Shown: piece by piece, positions 18,094-26,259 of the stretch
Position numbering within the stretch: position 1 is the first letter of the stretch
How the letters are laid out: each line of letters opens with the position of its first letter
Assembly: GCA_963695375.1 (NCBI GenBank)
Contig: OY968767.1
Coordinates: forward strand, 310,001-374,000
Origin: JACCVL01 sp963695375
GTDB taxonomy: Bacteria; Actinomycetota; Actinomycetes; Propionibacteriales; Nocardioidaceae
DNA: 64,000 nt
Reading direction: 5' to 3'
Translations under genes and position numbers: made by a program
Notes under the pieces: generated by a model
What the model was told of the DNA's origin: nothing
Databases searched by the model: none
The model's input: the letters and a program-made list of their open reading frames with translations, nothing else

Positions 18094-18534
18094 ATGTCGA
18101 GCGCGCGTCGGCGGCACCCGCGGCACGCCGCGGTCGGAGGATCGGCACGAGTGGGTGTAGGTGCCGTGGCCGTTGTCGTGTCCAGCGTTGGCTGCTCCGT
18201 ACCAGAGTTCCTCGGCGGCTCGGGATGTTCGAACGCTCGGGACACCCAGTACATCCCCTCCCAGTCCCCGGTCGTCTTCGAGCAGGACGGCGTCCAGGTC
18301 TCGATCAACCGAGTCTGGTCCAAGACCCTCACCGTCGAGGTGACGTCAAGCGACGGCAGGTACGACGGGACCTGGGTGGACCCACACGGCCCGATCTACG
18401 AGGGCCTCGAGCTCCAGTCGGAGATGGGGTTCGACTGGACCGCTCCGGGGGAGCTGGAAGCCGGGCAGGTGCGTCCGGTCCTGCGCGTCTATGACTGCTG
18501 GACCGTCGTCACCGGCCCCGCTGACCTGTGGTGA
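18094..18534 (+). CDS. Putative lipoprotein, function unknown
   Basis: 146 residues. GAGGAGG precedes the ATG at good spacing. The N-terminus is basic, then hydrophobic (GVGAVAVVVSSVGCSVPEF), ending in a lipobox-like SVGC, so export and lipidation are likely. The mature part is acidic and beta-rich, with cysteines at GGSGCSN and VYDCW that may form a disulfide. No family is recognised. It is monocistronic. Confidence 0.62.
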   Translation: MSSARRRHPRHAAVGGSARVGVGAVAVVVSSVGCSVPEFLGGSGCSNARDTQYIPSQSPVVFEQDGVQVSINRVWSKTLTVEVTSSDGRYDGTWVDPHGPIYEGLELQSEMGFDWTAPGELEAGQVRPVLRVYDCWTVVTGPADLW

Positions 18535-18720
18535 CCGTCGCCGGTCGGGCTGGAGACCGGCACCCAACCGCCTCCTGGACTCCCCGGCCATGGCAGTGCA
18601 CTGGACGCTCGGCTGTGATGCCACCGACCCGCATCGGTGAGCGGAGTTCTGGGCGACGGCCTCGATCCCGAGGGGAACGAGTTCTGCGTTCGCGTAGCGG
18701 TGACGACGGACACCGACTCG

Positions 18721-18733
18721 TAGCCTGCAGACC
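18721..18733 (+). promoter_or_regulatory. Leaderless -10 element of the SDR-like gene
   Basis: TAGCCT at 18721-18726, seven nt before the ATG at 18734. No Shine-Dalgarno is present. Confidence 0.6.
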
Positions 18734-19333
18734 ATGAAGATCCTGTTGATCGGTCCGTCCGGCACGCTCGGAGCCGTCCTGCACGATGAGCTGAGCCGCC
18801 GCGGGCACCAGGTGATCGGCGTGGGCCGGAGGTCCGGCGACCTGCGGTACGACATCGCCGACCCGGAGGAGATCTCGCGCATGTACGCCGAGGCCGGGAC
18901 GGTCGACGCGGTCGTCAGCGCGGCCGGCGAGGTGCCGTACAAGGTGTTCGCCGACCTCCGGCCGGACGACTTTCGGGCCGCGTTCGCCGGGAAGGTGCTC
19001 AGCCAGATCGCACTGGTCAGCGCCGGCCTGGCGCACGTGGCCGAGCGCGGGTCGTTCACCCTGATCACCGGGGTCACCGCGCGGGACCCCATCGTGGCCG
19101 GGGCGGCGGCGTCGATGGCGAGCGGTGCGCTGGAGGCGTTCGTCCGCGCCGCCGCGATAGAGATAGCGCCGCGGCGGATCAACGCGGTCAGCCCGTCGGT
19201 GTTCACCGAGAGCCTCGACGACTACGGCGACTTCTTTCCGGGCTTCCCGCCGGTGGACCTGGCCACCGTCGCCCAGAGCTACGTCCGCTCGGTCGAGGGA
19301 GCCGACACCGGTCGGGTCTTCGTCCCGCAGTGA
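18734..19333 (+). CDS. Short-chain dehydrogenase/reductase-like protein without the YxxxK motif
   Basis: 199 residues, short for an SDR. The N-terminal nucleotide-binding motif is LLIGPSGTLGAVL and VVSAAGEVPYK replaces the usual NNAG. Where Ser-Tyr-xxx-Lys is expected the sequence reads LITGVTARDPIVAGAAASMA then SGALEAFVRAAA, so the classical Tyr and Lys are missing. The C-terminus keeps the INAVSPSVF block. This shortened subfamily is common in Proteobacteria and Actinobacteria. It may bind NAD(P) but act by a different mechanism. Confidence 0.82.
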   Translation: MKILLIGPSGTLGAVLHDELSRRGHQVIGVGRRSGDLRYDIADPEEISRMYAEAGTVDAVVSAAGEVPYKVFADLRPDDFRAAFAGKVLSQIALVSAGLAHVAERGSFTLITGVTARDPIVAGAAASMASGALEAFVRAAAIEIAPRRINAVSPSVFTESLDDYGDFFPGFPPVDLATVAQSYVRSVEGADTGRVFVPQ

Positions 19334-19350
19334 CGTCCACGCGCGGCGGC

Positions 19351-19363
19351 TACTGTCCAGGAA
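19351..19363 (+). promoter_or_regulatory. Leaderless -10 element
   Basis: TACTGT at 19351-19356, seven nt before the GTG at 19364. Confidence 0.5.
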
Positions 19364-19831
19364 GTGTCCACAGCCTTCTCGGTCGCCCTCGCAGTGTCTG
19401 TCGCGGCGTTGGGGGGAGCCCGCTTGCTGGTGCCCGGTCTGCCGCTGGGTGCAGCCGTCCGATTGCGGCCGGCCGACGTGGCGATGATCGCCGTGGGGCT
19501 CGTGGTGCTGGCCTTCCACTGCGCGGCCATGTTCTTCACCGACCTGGCCCGGAGCCTCCCCGGCACCGACGCCGCGATCGACGCCATCAACGCGCTCGGC
19601 ACCGCCAGCGTGGTGTGGTACGTCGTGCCGGCGCTTCTGGTGGTCACCGGTCTGCGCCGGCTGCCGCCCCTCGCCCTGGCGGGAGTCGTGGTTGCCCTGC
19701 TGGCCATCGGCGTGACGATGTACAACGGCGGCCCGCTGGACACCCACCTGATCGCGATCTTCGCGGGCGTCGTCGTGTTGGCGGCAGTCCTCGCCGGGCT
19801 GGTGCGGGTGCCCTCGGGCGCCACCACCTGA
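19364..19831 (+). CDS. Small integral membrane protein, unknown function
   Basis: 155 residues with four predicted membrane segments (FSVALAVSVAALGGARLLV; VAMIAVGLVVLAFHCAAMFF; VVWYVVPALLVVTGL; and two close stretches from LALAGVVVALLAIGV to IAIFAGVVVLAAVLAGLV). It starts at the GTG seven nt after TACTGT. No catalytic motif is seen and no family is recognised with confidence. Confidence 0.65.
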   Translation: MSTAFSVALAVSVAALGGARLLVPGLPLGAAVRLRPADVAMIAVGLVVLAFHCAAMFFTDLARSLPGTDAAIDAINALGTASVVWYVVPALLVVTGLRRLPPLALAGVVVALLAIGVTMYNGGPLDTHLIAIFAGVVVLAAVLAGLVRVPSGATT

Positions 19832-19871
19832 CCGCAGAGCGGCACCGAACGGCGGCTGCCCTGATTGGTCC

Positions 19872-19908
19872 TAGCCTTGGCCAGATGCGAACCGGGCGAC
19901 GGCGGTAG
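19872..19908 (+). promoter_or_regulatory. -10 element and 7-codon leaderless upstream ORF before mmcQ-like gene
   Basis: TAGCCT at 19872-19877, then seven nt, then an ATG at 19885 opening a frame of seven codons (MRTGRRR) that stops at 19908, eight nt before the GTG of the MmcQ-like gene in another frame. It may be a leader peptide, or the mark of a one-base indel that separated the true start from the gene. Confidence 0.35.
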
Positions 19909-19915
19909 AGCCCCG

Positions 19916-20299
19916 GTGGCTGACGCCGACGACGTGCGCCGGCTCGCGCTGGCCCTGCCGCACGTGCGCGAGATCGACAGCGAGGGCTTCGACTTCCGGG
20001 TCGCCGATCGCGGCTTCGTGTGGTCGTACCCGGAGCGGCGGCCCGGCCAGCGGCGGCGAATCCGGACCGACGTCGCGGTGCTCTACGTCGGTGACGAGGC
20101 GGAGAAGCAGGCGCTGCTGCTCGGTGAGCCCGAGCGATTCTTCACCGCGCCGGAGTACGGCGGCTCACCGCTGGTCCTGCTCCGGCTGGGCACGGTGGAG
20201 GTCGCGCGGTTGGCCGAGCTGGTCACCGACGCGTGGCGGATGCGTGCGCCGGACGACCTCGTGAGCGCTCTCGACGGCACCGACCAGCGACCCACCTGA
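19916..20299 (+). CDS. MmcQ/YjbR family protein
   Basis: 127 residues from the GTG that opens ADADDVRRLALALPHV, the usual N-terminus of the family. The CyaY-like fold blocks FRVADRGFVWSY, VAVLYVGDEAEKQALL and LRLGTVEVARLAELVTDAWR are present. YjbR-type proteins are said to bind DNA, but a molecular role is not settled. A longer frame from a TTG at 19865 is unlikely because of the -10 element inside it. Confidence 0.83.
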   Translation: MADADDVRRLALALPHVREIDSEGFDFRVADRGFVWSYPERRPGQRRRIRTDVAVLYVGDEAEKQALLLGEPERFFTAPEYGGSPLVLLRLGTVEVARLAELVTDAWRMRAPDDLVSALDGTDQRPT

Positions 20300-20343
20300 T
20301 AGCGGCGGCTGGCCTCTGCGCCGTCGGCCGTCGCGAGGGCGCC

Positions 20344-21051
20344 TCAGCCGCCAGTTGCCAGCTCTTCGAGGACCTCGGTGCAGAAGTCACGCGTGGGCTT
20401 GTCCAAGTCCTTCGGCTGCGCCCCCTGCGCGATCCCCGCCGTGCAATAGAACATGGATCCGCCGACGAAGCCGATGGCGTCGACCGTCGCGCGGCCCTTG
20501 GTGCTGCTGTAGTTCACGCCCTCGCAGGTGGCGACCCCGCCCGGGTCGCCGAAGGTCGGGTCGTTCTCGACCTGGCACTTGTCCGACTCGCCGGGCCCTC
20601 CGTCGTACTCGGCCTTGATGTCGAGTCGCGCCTGCACCTCTTCTCCGGAGATCTTCGGCGTCACGCTGACAGCGAAGAGGGTGGTCTGCGCGGTATCGGC
20701 GTACGAGCAGCTGTTGCTCTCGGACTTCGTCGTCTCGCCCAATGGGTCCTCGTACTTCTCACCCACCGTGCGGCTGGTCACCAGGTCGAGCTTCCCGTTG
20801 CCGAGGCCGAGGAGGCCCTCGGCAGCCGCGACGTCGATGTCGTCACAGAACGTCTTGTCGGTCAGGGTCGCCGTTGCCGGGTCGAACGCAGCCGGCTCCG
20901 TCGCGCTGGGAGAGGCAGGCTCCTCGGTCGGGGATGAGGTCTCTTCGCTGGCGGGCGGGACGGCCGCGTCGCCGCTGTCGGTCTCAGACCCGCAGCCGGC
21001 CATCCCGAGCGCGGCCACGATCGCGACGATGGTGAGCGTCAACCGTTGCAT
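20344..21051 (-). CDS. Putative DUF3558-like secreted lipoprotein
   Basis: 235 residues. The signal peptide ends in a lipobox GMAGC (Cys20), followed by a Ser/Glu/Pro/Thr-rich linker (EETSSPTEEPASPSATEPAA). The globular part contains cysteines in KTFCDDI, SNSCSYAD, DKCQVEND and ATCEGVNY, which suggest disulfides. The layout (lipobox, disordered linker, 150-residue domain with paired cysteines) is that of DUF3558-type actinobacterial lipoproteins, though this family call is tentative. It is convergent with the MmcQ gene. Confidence 0.68.
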   Translation of the reverse strand: MQRLTLTIVAIVAALGMAGCGSETDSGDAAVPPASEETSSPTEEPASPSATEPAAFDPATATLTDKTFCDDIDVAAAEGLLGLGNGKLDLVTSRTVGEKYEDPLGETTKSESNSCSYADTAQTTLFAVSVTPKISGEEVQARLDIKAEYDGGPGESDKCQVENDPTFGDPGGVATCEGVNYSSTKGRATVDAIGFVGGSMFYCTAGIAQGAQPKDLDKPTRDFCTEVLEELATGG

Positions 21052-21151
21052 GCCTACCCCCAGGGACGTCGTGTGGTGGGAGACGGTAACCCTCGGTGAC
21101 CCCGTCCGTACGATGAATGACCAAGAACTCCGGCGTCGGCAGCCGGCCGGG

Positions 21152-21676
21152 TCAGCGTCCCGCGACGCGTTGGTGGTGGCGGCGAACGCGGTTGCGGTTG
21201 CCGCAGCTGAGGGAGCTGCACCAGCGTCGGTTGTGCCGCGGCGAGGGTGTCGAGGAAGACCCAGCCGCACGCATCGTCGGCGCATTGCCGTAGTCGACGG
21301 GCGGGCGTGCTCATGACGAAGGCCACGACGTCGCGGGTGATCCGATGTCGCAGCGTTCGCTGGTCGAGGGCGGTCTCGCGCAGCGTCCAGCCTGACTCGG
21401 TGCGTACCAGCTCGCAGGCACTGATCGCGGCCTGCAGGTACTTCTTGAGCTGTCGGCGGGCCGAGTCGCACTGCGGCTGGTCGAACAGCAGGTCGTAGGC
21501 GTGTTCACGAATCGCGACGATGGCGGCAGGCGCGCCTCGAAGCCGTCGACCGGCAGATCGGACAGCTGGTCGTGCTCGGCCTGCGTCACATAACCGAACT
21601 CCAGTCCCCGGGCGTAGGCGGCAGCAGCATCGGGAAGGCGTTCGCCGCGCTGGGCGGGGTCCAGTCGCCAGTCCAC
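21152..21676 (-). pseudogene. CGNR zinc-finger regulator, broken by two frameshifts
   Basis: Reading across two frame changes restores an ABATE/CGNR regulator. TVDWRLDPAQRGERLPDA begins in one frame. After about 21535 the protein continues in another frame with AAIVAIREHAYDLLFDQPQC, on to RRLRQCADDACGWVFLDT. After about 21240 it moves to a third frame ending in RHNRRWCSSLSCGNRNRVRR and a stop at 21152. The metal-binding CxxxxCGW and WCS...CGNR elements are all present but out of register. The N-terminus is also short. It is either a decayed gene or one hit by two sequencing indels. Confidence 0.75.
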
Positions 21677-21729
21677 CGTGTCCGCCGAAGGAGCCACAGC
21701 GCAGCGTGCCGGTGCTCGCACCCCGGCTG

Positions 21730-22437
21730 TCAGTCCGCCTTCGGGGCAGGCTGGAAGGTGCCGACGCAAGCCCTGTTGCCGTCCGGATCGGCGACGACGG
21801 TGGTCCCTGGCGCTCTGCTGTCGTCGACGATCACGGCCCCGGCGGCCAAAGCGGCGGCGATGCGGTGCTCGGCGACGTCGTACGGCACCTGGACGTCGAT
21901 GTGAAACCTCTGACGTGGCGTCTCATGGGTGTCGGTTTCTTGGAACCAGAGGATCGGCACCCGGCCGGTGGCGTCGCGGACGTCGTCCCCGATCGTGCCG
22001 CGGCCCCGCGCCTCGCTGCCGCCGGTCAACAGGGCCGACCACACCGGCGCGAGCGTGGCTTCGTTCGCGGTGTCGAGTGCCAGCTCGATGGTGGTGATCG
22101 ATCGCGGATCTGCGATCAGCGACTGCTCGGCGGCGATCTCGCTGATTCGGCGGGCGAGCTCGACGTCCCGCTGCGTCACCCACTCGACCTGGTGCTCAGT
22201 GCCGGCGCTGTCACGGTAGATCGCGTTGTCACTGACCAGCTTGAGGTCGACATGTGCCGTGCCCATCCGAACCTCCGGATGGTGCGCCGCGGCATCCCCG
22301 GCCTCGCCGACGGCGGCGAGGAAACGGACGCCCGCGCGGAAGTCGGCGATGACGAACCGACCGTGCAGTCCCTGGCCGAGCTTGCGCCAGTCGGTGAGGC
22401 CGGCCGCCGTGATGTCCTCGCCACTGAGCATGTGCAC
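21730..22437 (-). CDS. Pterin-4a-carbinolamine dehydratase-like/VOC fusion protein
   Basis: 235 residues. GGAGG sits six nt before a GTG at 22437; an ATG six bases later is the alternative. Residues 1-110 match the pterin dehydratase fold: the family's active-site block appears as AAHHPEVRMGTAHVDLKL, and DVELARRISEIAAEQ follows. Residues 120-235 form a glyoxalase/VOC half (PILWFQETDTHETPRQRFHI, VVADPDGNRACVGTF). Such fusions occur in Actinobacteria, where the dehydratase half may have another role. No aromatic amino-acid hydroxylase is nearby. Confidence 0.82.
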   Translation of the reverse strand: MHMLSGEDITAAGLTDWRKLGQGLHGRFVIADFRAGVRFLAAVGEAGDAAAHHPEVRMGTAHVDLKLVSDNAIYRDSAGTEHQVEWVTQRDVELARRISEIAAEQSLIADPRSITTIELALDTANEATLAPVWSALLTGGSEARGRGTIGDDVRDATGRVPILWFQETDTHETPRQRFHIDVQVPYDVAEHRIAAALAAGAVIVDDSRAPGTTVVADPDGNRACVGTFQPAPKAD

Positions 22438-22656
22438 GCTCGTCCTCCAGTCCGTCGTCCGGCCCGCCACAATGAGAAAGCTGACGGGAATGAGGGTGAT
22501 CGGCGCGTGGGAGGCACCTGGAGACAGCAATGGCAGGGAGCGCTGCTCCCTGCCACTACCAAGGTATAGCGGGAGTGGGGTCTTGCGGCAAGGCCCCCGT
22601 CTCGGTTCACACTGCTCCGGCGACAGGCGAGCTGGTCAACGATGTGAGAAGTCGTG

Positions 22657-23091
22657 ATGGATGACAGGTCTGAGCCAGAGCCGTTCGAGGTCCATGAGCC
22701 GGGGGTGCTCTTGCACGGCACGAAGGCCGACCTGGCCGAGGGCGACCTCCTTGTGCCCGGACGCCCGTCGAACTTCGGGGTGGGCAGGACGGCGAACCAC
22801 GTCTACGTGACGGAGACCCTGGATGCGGCGACGTGGGGTGCTGAGCTAGCCGCGGGCGAAGGTCGTGGACGGATCTACGTTGTCGAGCCGCTAGGCACGC
22901 TCGAGGATGATCCCAACGTGACGGACAAGAAGTACGAAGGGAATCCCACCCGGTCCTACCGCACCAACCGGCCCGTGCGAGTCGTCGGCGAGGTCCGGGA
23001 CTGGACCGGTCACTCTGCCGACCGGCTGCAAGCGATGCGCGACGGGCTTGCCGACCTGGACCGCCGAGGTCTCGCGGTGATCGACGACTAG
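22657..23091 (+). CDS. arr: NAD(+)--rifampin ADP-ribosyltransferase
   Basis: 144 residues, the standard Arr length. Conserved family blocks: LLHGTKADLAEGDLLVPGRP, GRTANHVYVTETLDAATWGA, GRGRIYVVEPLG and GNPTRSYRTNRPVRVVGEV. Arr transfers ADP-ribose from NAD to a hydroxyl of rifamycins and inactivates them. A ribosome site GAGAAG lies five nt before the ATG at 22657; a GTG at 22654 is also in frame. There is no mobile element next to it, so it appears to be an intrinsic chromosomal copy as in many Actinobacteria. Confidence 0.93.
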   Translation: MDDRSEPEPFEVHEPGVLLHGTKADLAEGDLLVPGRPSNFGVGRTANHVYVTETLDAATWGAELAAGEGRGRIYVVEPLGTLEDDPNVTDKKYEGNPTRSYRTNRPVRVVGEVRDWTGHSADRLQAMRDGLADLDRRGLAVIDD

Positions 23092-23235
23092 AGACCGCTC
23101 AGTGACCGCAGGTGGACCGCCGGCTGCCGATGGTCGACTGGAGCGTGCCGCTGCCGCCCGGGCAAGGTGTCGACTCCGTGCCACAGCCGACGCGCCGGCG
23201 GAGGTCGGCCGGCCAGCACCCTGACCCATCCCGGC

Positions 23236-23246
23236 TAGCCTGCCGT
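23236..23246 (+). promoter_or_regulatory. Leaderless -10 element of an acetyltransferase gene
   Basis: TAGCCT at 23236-23241, five nt before the GTG at 23247, with no Shine-Dalgarno. Confidence 0.55.
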
Positions 23247-23840
23247 GTGCCCGAGTTCACCTGGCGACCGGCCAACGAGGCGACGGCCGAGGACGTCGAG
23301 GCGGTGTTCGACACCGGTGGCGCCCGCACGTGCCGCTGCCAGGCGTTGAAGTGCCCGGGCTGGATCTGGCGGGACACCACCCAGGAGCAGCGGGACGCCG
23401 CCCTGCTGGAGCAGACCGGTTGCGGCACCGACGGACCCACGTCCGGCCTGATCGGGTACTCCGACGGCGAGCCAGCCGGCTGGGTCGCGGTCGAGCCGCG
23501 GGACAACTACCCCAGAGTGTGGAGCCGGAAGAAGTCGTGGATGCGGCTGGACCCTGAGCTCGTGGGCGTCTGGTCAGTCACCTGCTTCGTCGTCCGCACG
23601 GGCTTCCGTCGACAGGGGCTGATGTACGAGCTCGCCGCCGCCACCGTCGAGTACGGCAGGCAGGTCGGCACCCGCGTCCTGGAGGCCTATCCCACCGAGC
23701 CGCCGCCCAGCAGGACCGTGATCTGGGACGAGGCGTCTGTCGGGCTGCTGCACGTCTTCCTCGACGCCGGTTTCGAGGTGGTGGCCTCGCCGACCCTGCG
23801 CCGGCGGGTGGTGCGCTATCAACTCAGCGGACCGTCGTGA
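23247..23840 (+). CDS. GNAT family N-acetyltransferase
   Basis: 197 residues from the GTG that opens PEFTWRPANEATAEDVEAVF. A cysteine-rich N-terminal segment (TCRCQALKCPGW) precedes the acetyl-CoA-binding motif CFVVRTGFRRQGLMYELAAA. The C-terminal strand with EASVGLLHVFLDAGFEVVA completes the fold. The substrate is unknown; the CxCxxxxC cluster could bind a metal. The longer upstream frame is ignored because the -10 lies inside it. Its 3' part is overlapped on the other strand by the extended frame of the MMPL gene. Confidence 0.8.
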   Translation: MPEFTWRPANEATAEDVEAVFDTGGARTCRCQALKCPGWIWRDTTQEQRDAALLEQTGCGTDGPTSGLIGYSDGEPAGWVAVEPRDNYPRVWSRKKSWMRLDPELVGVWSVTCFVVRTGFRRQGLMYELAAATVEYGRQVGTRVLEAYPTEPPPSRTVIWDEASVGLLHVFLDAGFEVVASPTLRRRVVRYQLSGPS

Positions 23841-26088
23841 CGGGCCGGACGCCAAGGCGGAGGGTGACGCGGTGCCGCGTGACTGCCGACAGCTGGGCGT
23901 GAAGTCGTCAGCTACCTGCTGGCCGCCCTGCTGATTGTGGGTTGACGATTCCAGGTCCCATCTCGGCAACAGCCGGTCCAGCCACGCCGGGAGCCACCAG
24001 TTGGCGTCGCCCAGCAACGTCATCGTCGCGGGCACCAGCACCAGGCGCACCAGCGTCGCGTCGATGAACACCGCGGTCGCCAGGCCGAGACCGAGCATCT
24101 TGAGCTGGGGGTCGTCGCCGAACCCGAAGCCGACGAAGACCGACACCATGATCGCGGCACCGCACGAGATCGTCCGCGCCGTGACCCCGATCCCCCGAAC
24201 CACGGCGGCATGGTTGTCGCGGGTGCGCAGATACTCCTCGCGGACCCGCGAGAGCAGGAAGACCTCGTAGTCCATGGACAGCCCGAAGAGGATCGCGAAC
24301 ATGAACAACGGGATGAACGAGATGATCGGCACCGTCGACTCCAACCCGATCAGGCTCGCGGCCCAGCCCCACTGGAAGACCATCACCAGCACGCCGTACG
24401 CCGCGGCGACGCTCAGCAGGTTCAGCACGGCGGCCTTGAGCGGCACCAGGAGGGAGCGGAACAGCACCATCAGCAGCAGGTATGACATCGCCACGACCGC
24501 GACCAGGAAGATCGGCAGCCGGTCCTCGACCCGCTGACTGAGGTCGGACATGGTGGCGGTGTAGCCACCGACGTGCGCGGTCGCCGGGCTGGTCGCCAAC
24601 GCGGCAGGCAGCACCTCGCTGCGCACCCGGTCCAGCGTCCGGGCCGTCGCGGCGTCCTGTGGTGTCGTCGTCGGCTGGGCGATGATCACCGCGACGTCGG
24701 ACGTCGCCTCCATTGGAGCGGCTGCGGCCGACGCGATGCCGGGGTCGGCCGCGAGCGCCGACACCAACGGCTCCACCACCGACCGGTCCCGTGAGACGTC
24801 GACGGCCACGACCATCGGCCCGGTGGCGCCGGGTCCGAAGCCCTCGGCGACCAGGTCGTAGGCCCGCCTCTCGGTCCGCGCTTCGGGGTAGCTGCCCTGG
24901 TCCGGCAGCCCCAGCCGCAGGGCGAGGACGGGTGCGGCGAGCGCGAGCAGCAGCATCGTGCCGGCGACGGCGTACGCCGCGGCGTGCCGCGAGACGTGAG
25001 CACCCCAGCGCGACCACCGCAGCACCGCGGCGTCGGTCCCGTCGTCGCGCCCGCGCCCCAGCCGGAGCTGGAGCCGGAGCAGCAGCCCGCGGGTCTGGAG
25101 CCGATGACCGGCCAGCCCGAGCAGGGCCGGCAGCAGGGTGATCGCCGCGAGCACCATCACGAGCACCACCGCGGAGATGCCCACACCGGCAGCGGTGACG
25201 AACGGCAGCCCGGCGAAGGCCCAGGCCGAGGATCGCCACGACCACGGTGCCGCCGGCGAAGACGACAGCCTTCCCGGCGGTCGCCAGGGAGCGACCGACC
25301 GACTCCGCGACCGGGACGCCCTCGGCGAGGTGCTCCCGGTGGCGCGACAGCAGGAACAGCGCGTAGTCGATGCCCACCCCCAGCCCGACCATGGCCGCCA
25401 TCACCGGCGCCCAGACCGGGATGTCGATCAGCAGCCCGAGCAGCGGCAGCGAGCTGGCGCCCACCAGCAGCCCGAACAGCGCCACCGCCAGCGGCAGCCC
25501 CGCGGCCAGCAGCGATCCGAAGGCGACCAACAGGATCAGCGCCGCGACCACCAGGCCGATCACCTCGCCCACGTTGGCGGGCGGCTGCTCGAAGCTGAAG
25601 TAGAGGTCACCCCCCGCCTCGAGCCGCAGCGACGACGAAGCCCTCGACTCCGCCAGGACTGCCTTGAGCGCCTCCAGGTCGGAGCCGGCGAGCTCGCCGA
25701 TCTCGGGGTACTGCACCCGCACCAGTGCCACCCGGCCGTCCGGCGAGACTTCCTCGGTGGTGCCCAGCACCTTCGGCAGATCACCCACGGCCGACTCCAG
25801 CCGGTCCAGGCCGACCCTGGCCTGGCGGGAGTCGACGAAGGTCGCACTGTCCTGGCTCGGCGTCGCCACGACGTACGCCGTGAGTCCAGCGGCGCCGCTG
25901 TCGGCGCCCGCCAGCAGGTCGGCGGCGGCCTGGGAGTCGGTCCCGGGCGCCGCCATCGAGTCGTCCAACTGCTTCCCGAAGCCGGCCGCGGCGGCGACGA
26001 CCAGAACCGAGAGGAGCACCCAGGCGCCGATGGCGACCCAGGGGCGGGTGGCCGACCAGTGTCCCCAGCGGTACAGCAACCGTGACAT
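23574..26088 (-). pseudogene. MMPL family (RND-type) transporter, frameshifted
   Basis: The N-terminal half reads from the ATG at 26088 (MSRLLYRWGHWSATRPWVAI, then GVGIDYALFLLSRHREHL) and loses frame near 25220, within a CCC run. After a one-base shift the protein resumes with GISAVVLVMVLAAITLLPAL and continues through GLSMDYEVFLLSRVREEYLR and the last membrane helices to WWLPAWLDRLLPR. The repeated D-Y-x-x-F-L-L-S-R element in both halves is the MMPL signature. The restored frame has no stop at the usual end and runs about 140 residues further, antisense to the acetyltransferase. It is divergent from a two-component system that probably controls it. Confidence 0.82.
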
Positions 26089-26247
26089 GGCTGTTCTCCT
26101 TGCTCAGTGGTCCGGCCTGTCCGCCCGGTGGTTCCACGCTCGGGGAGCGCCGGCCGGGGCGCATCGTCGTCGGGGCCGGACCCGCCTCGTCCCTGGGAAG
26201 GAGCGCGTCTCGTTCTTTCGGTCGGTCCCCGACGCCTCGGTGGTCCC

Positions 26248-26259
26248 TAGGCTGAATAG
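26248..26259 (+). promoter_or_regulatory. Leaderless -10 element of the histidine kinase gene
   Basis: TAGGCT at 26248-26253, six nt before the GTG at 26260. It lies in the 171-nt divergent region shared with the MMPL gene. Confidence 0.6.
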
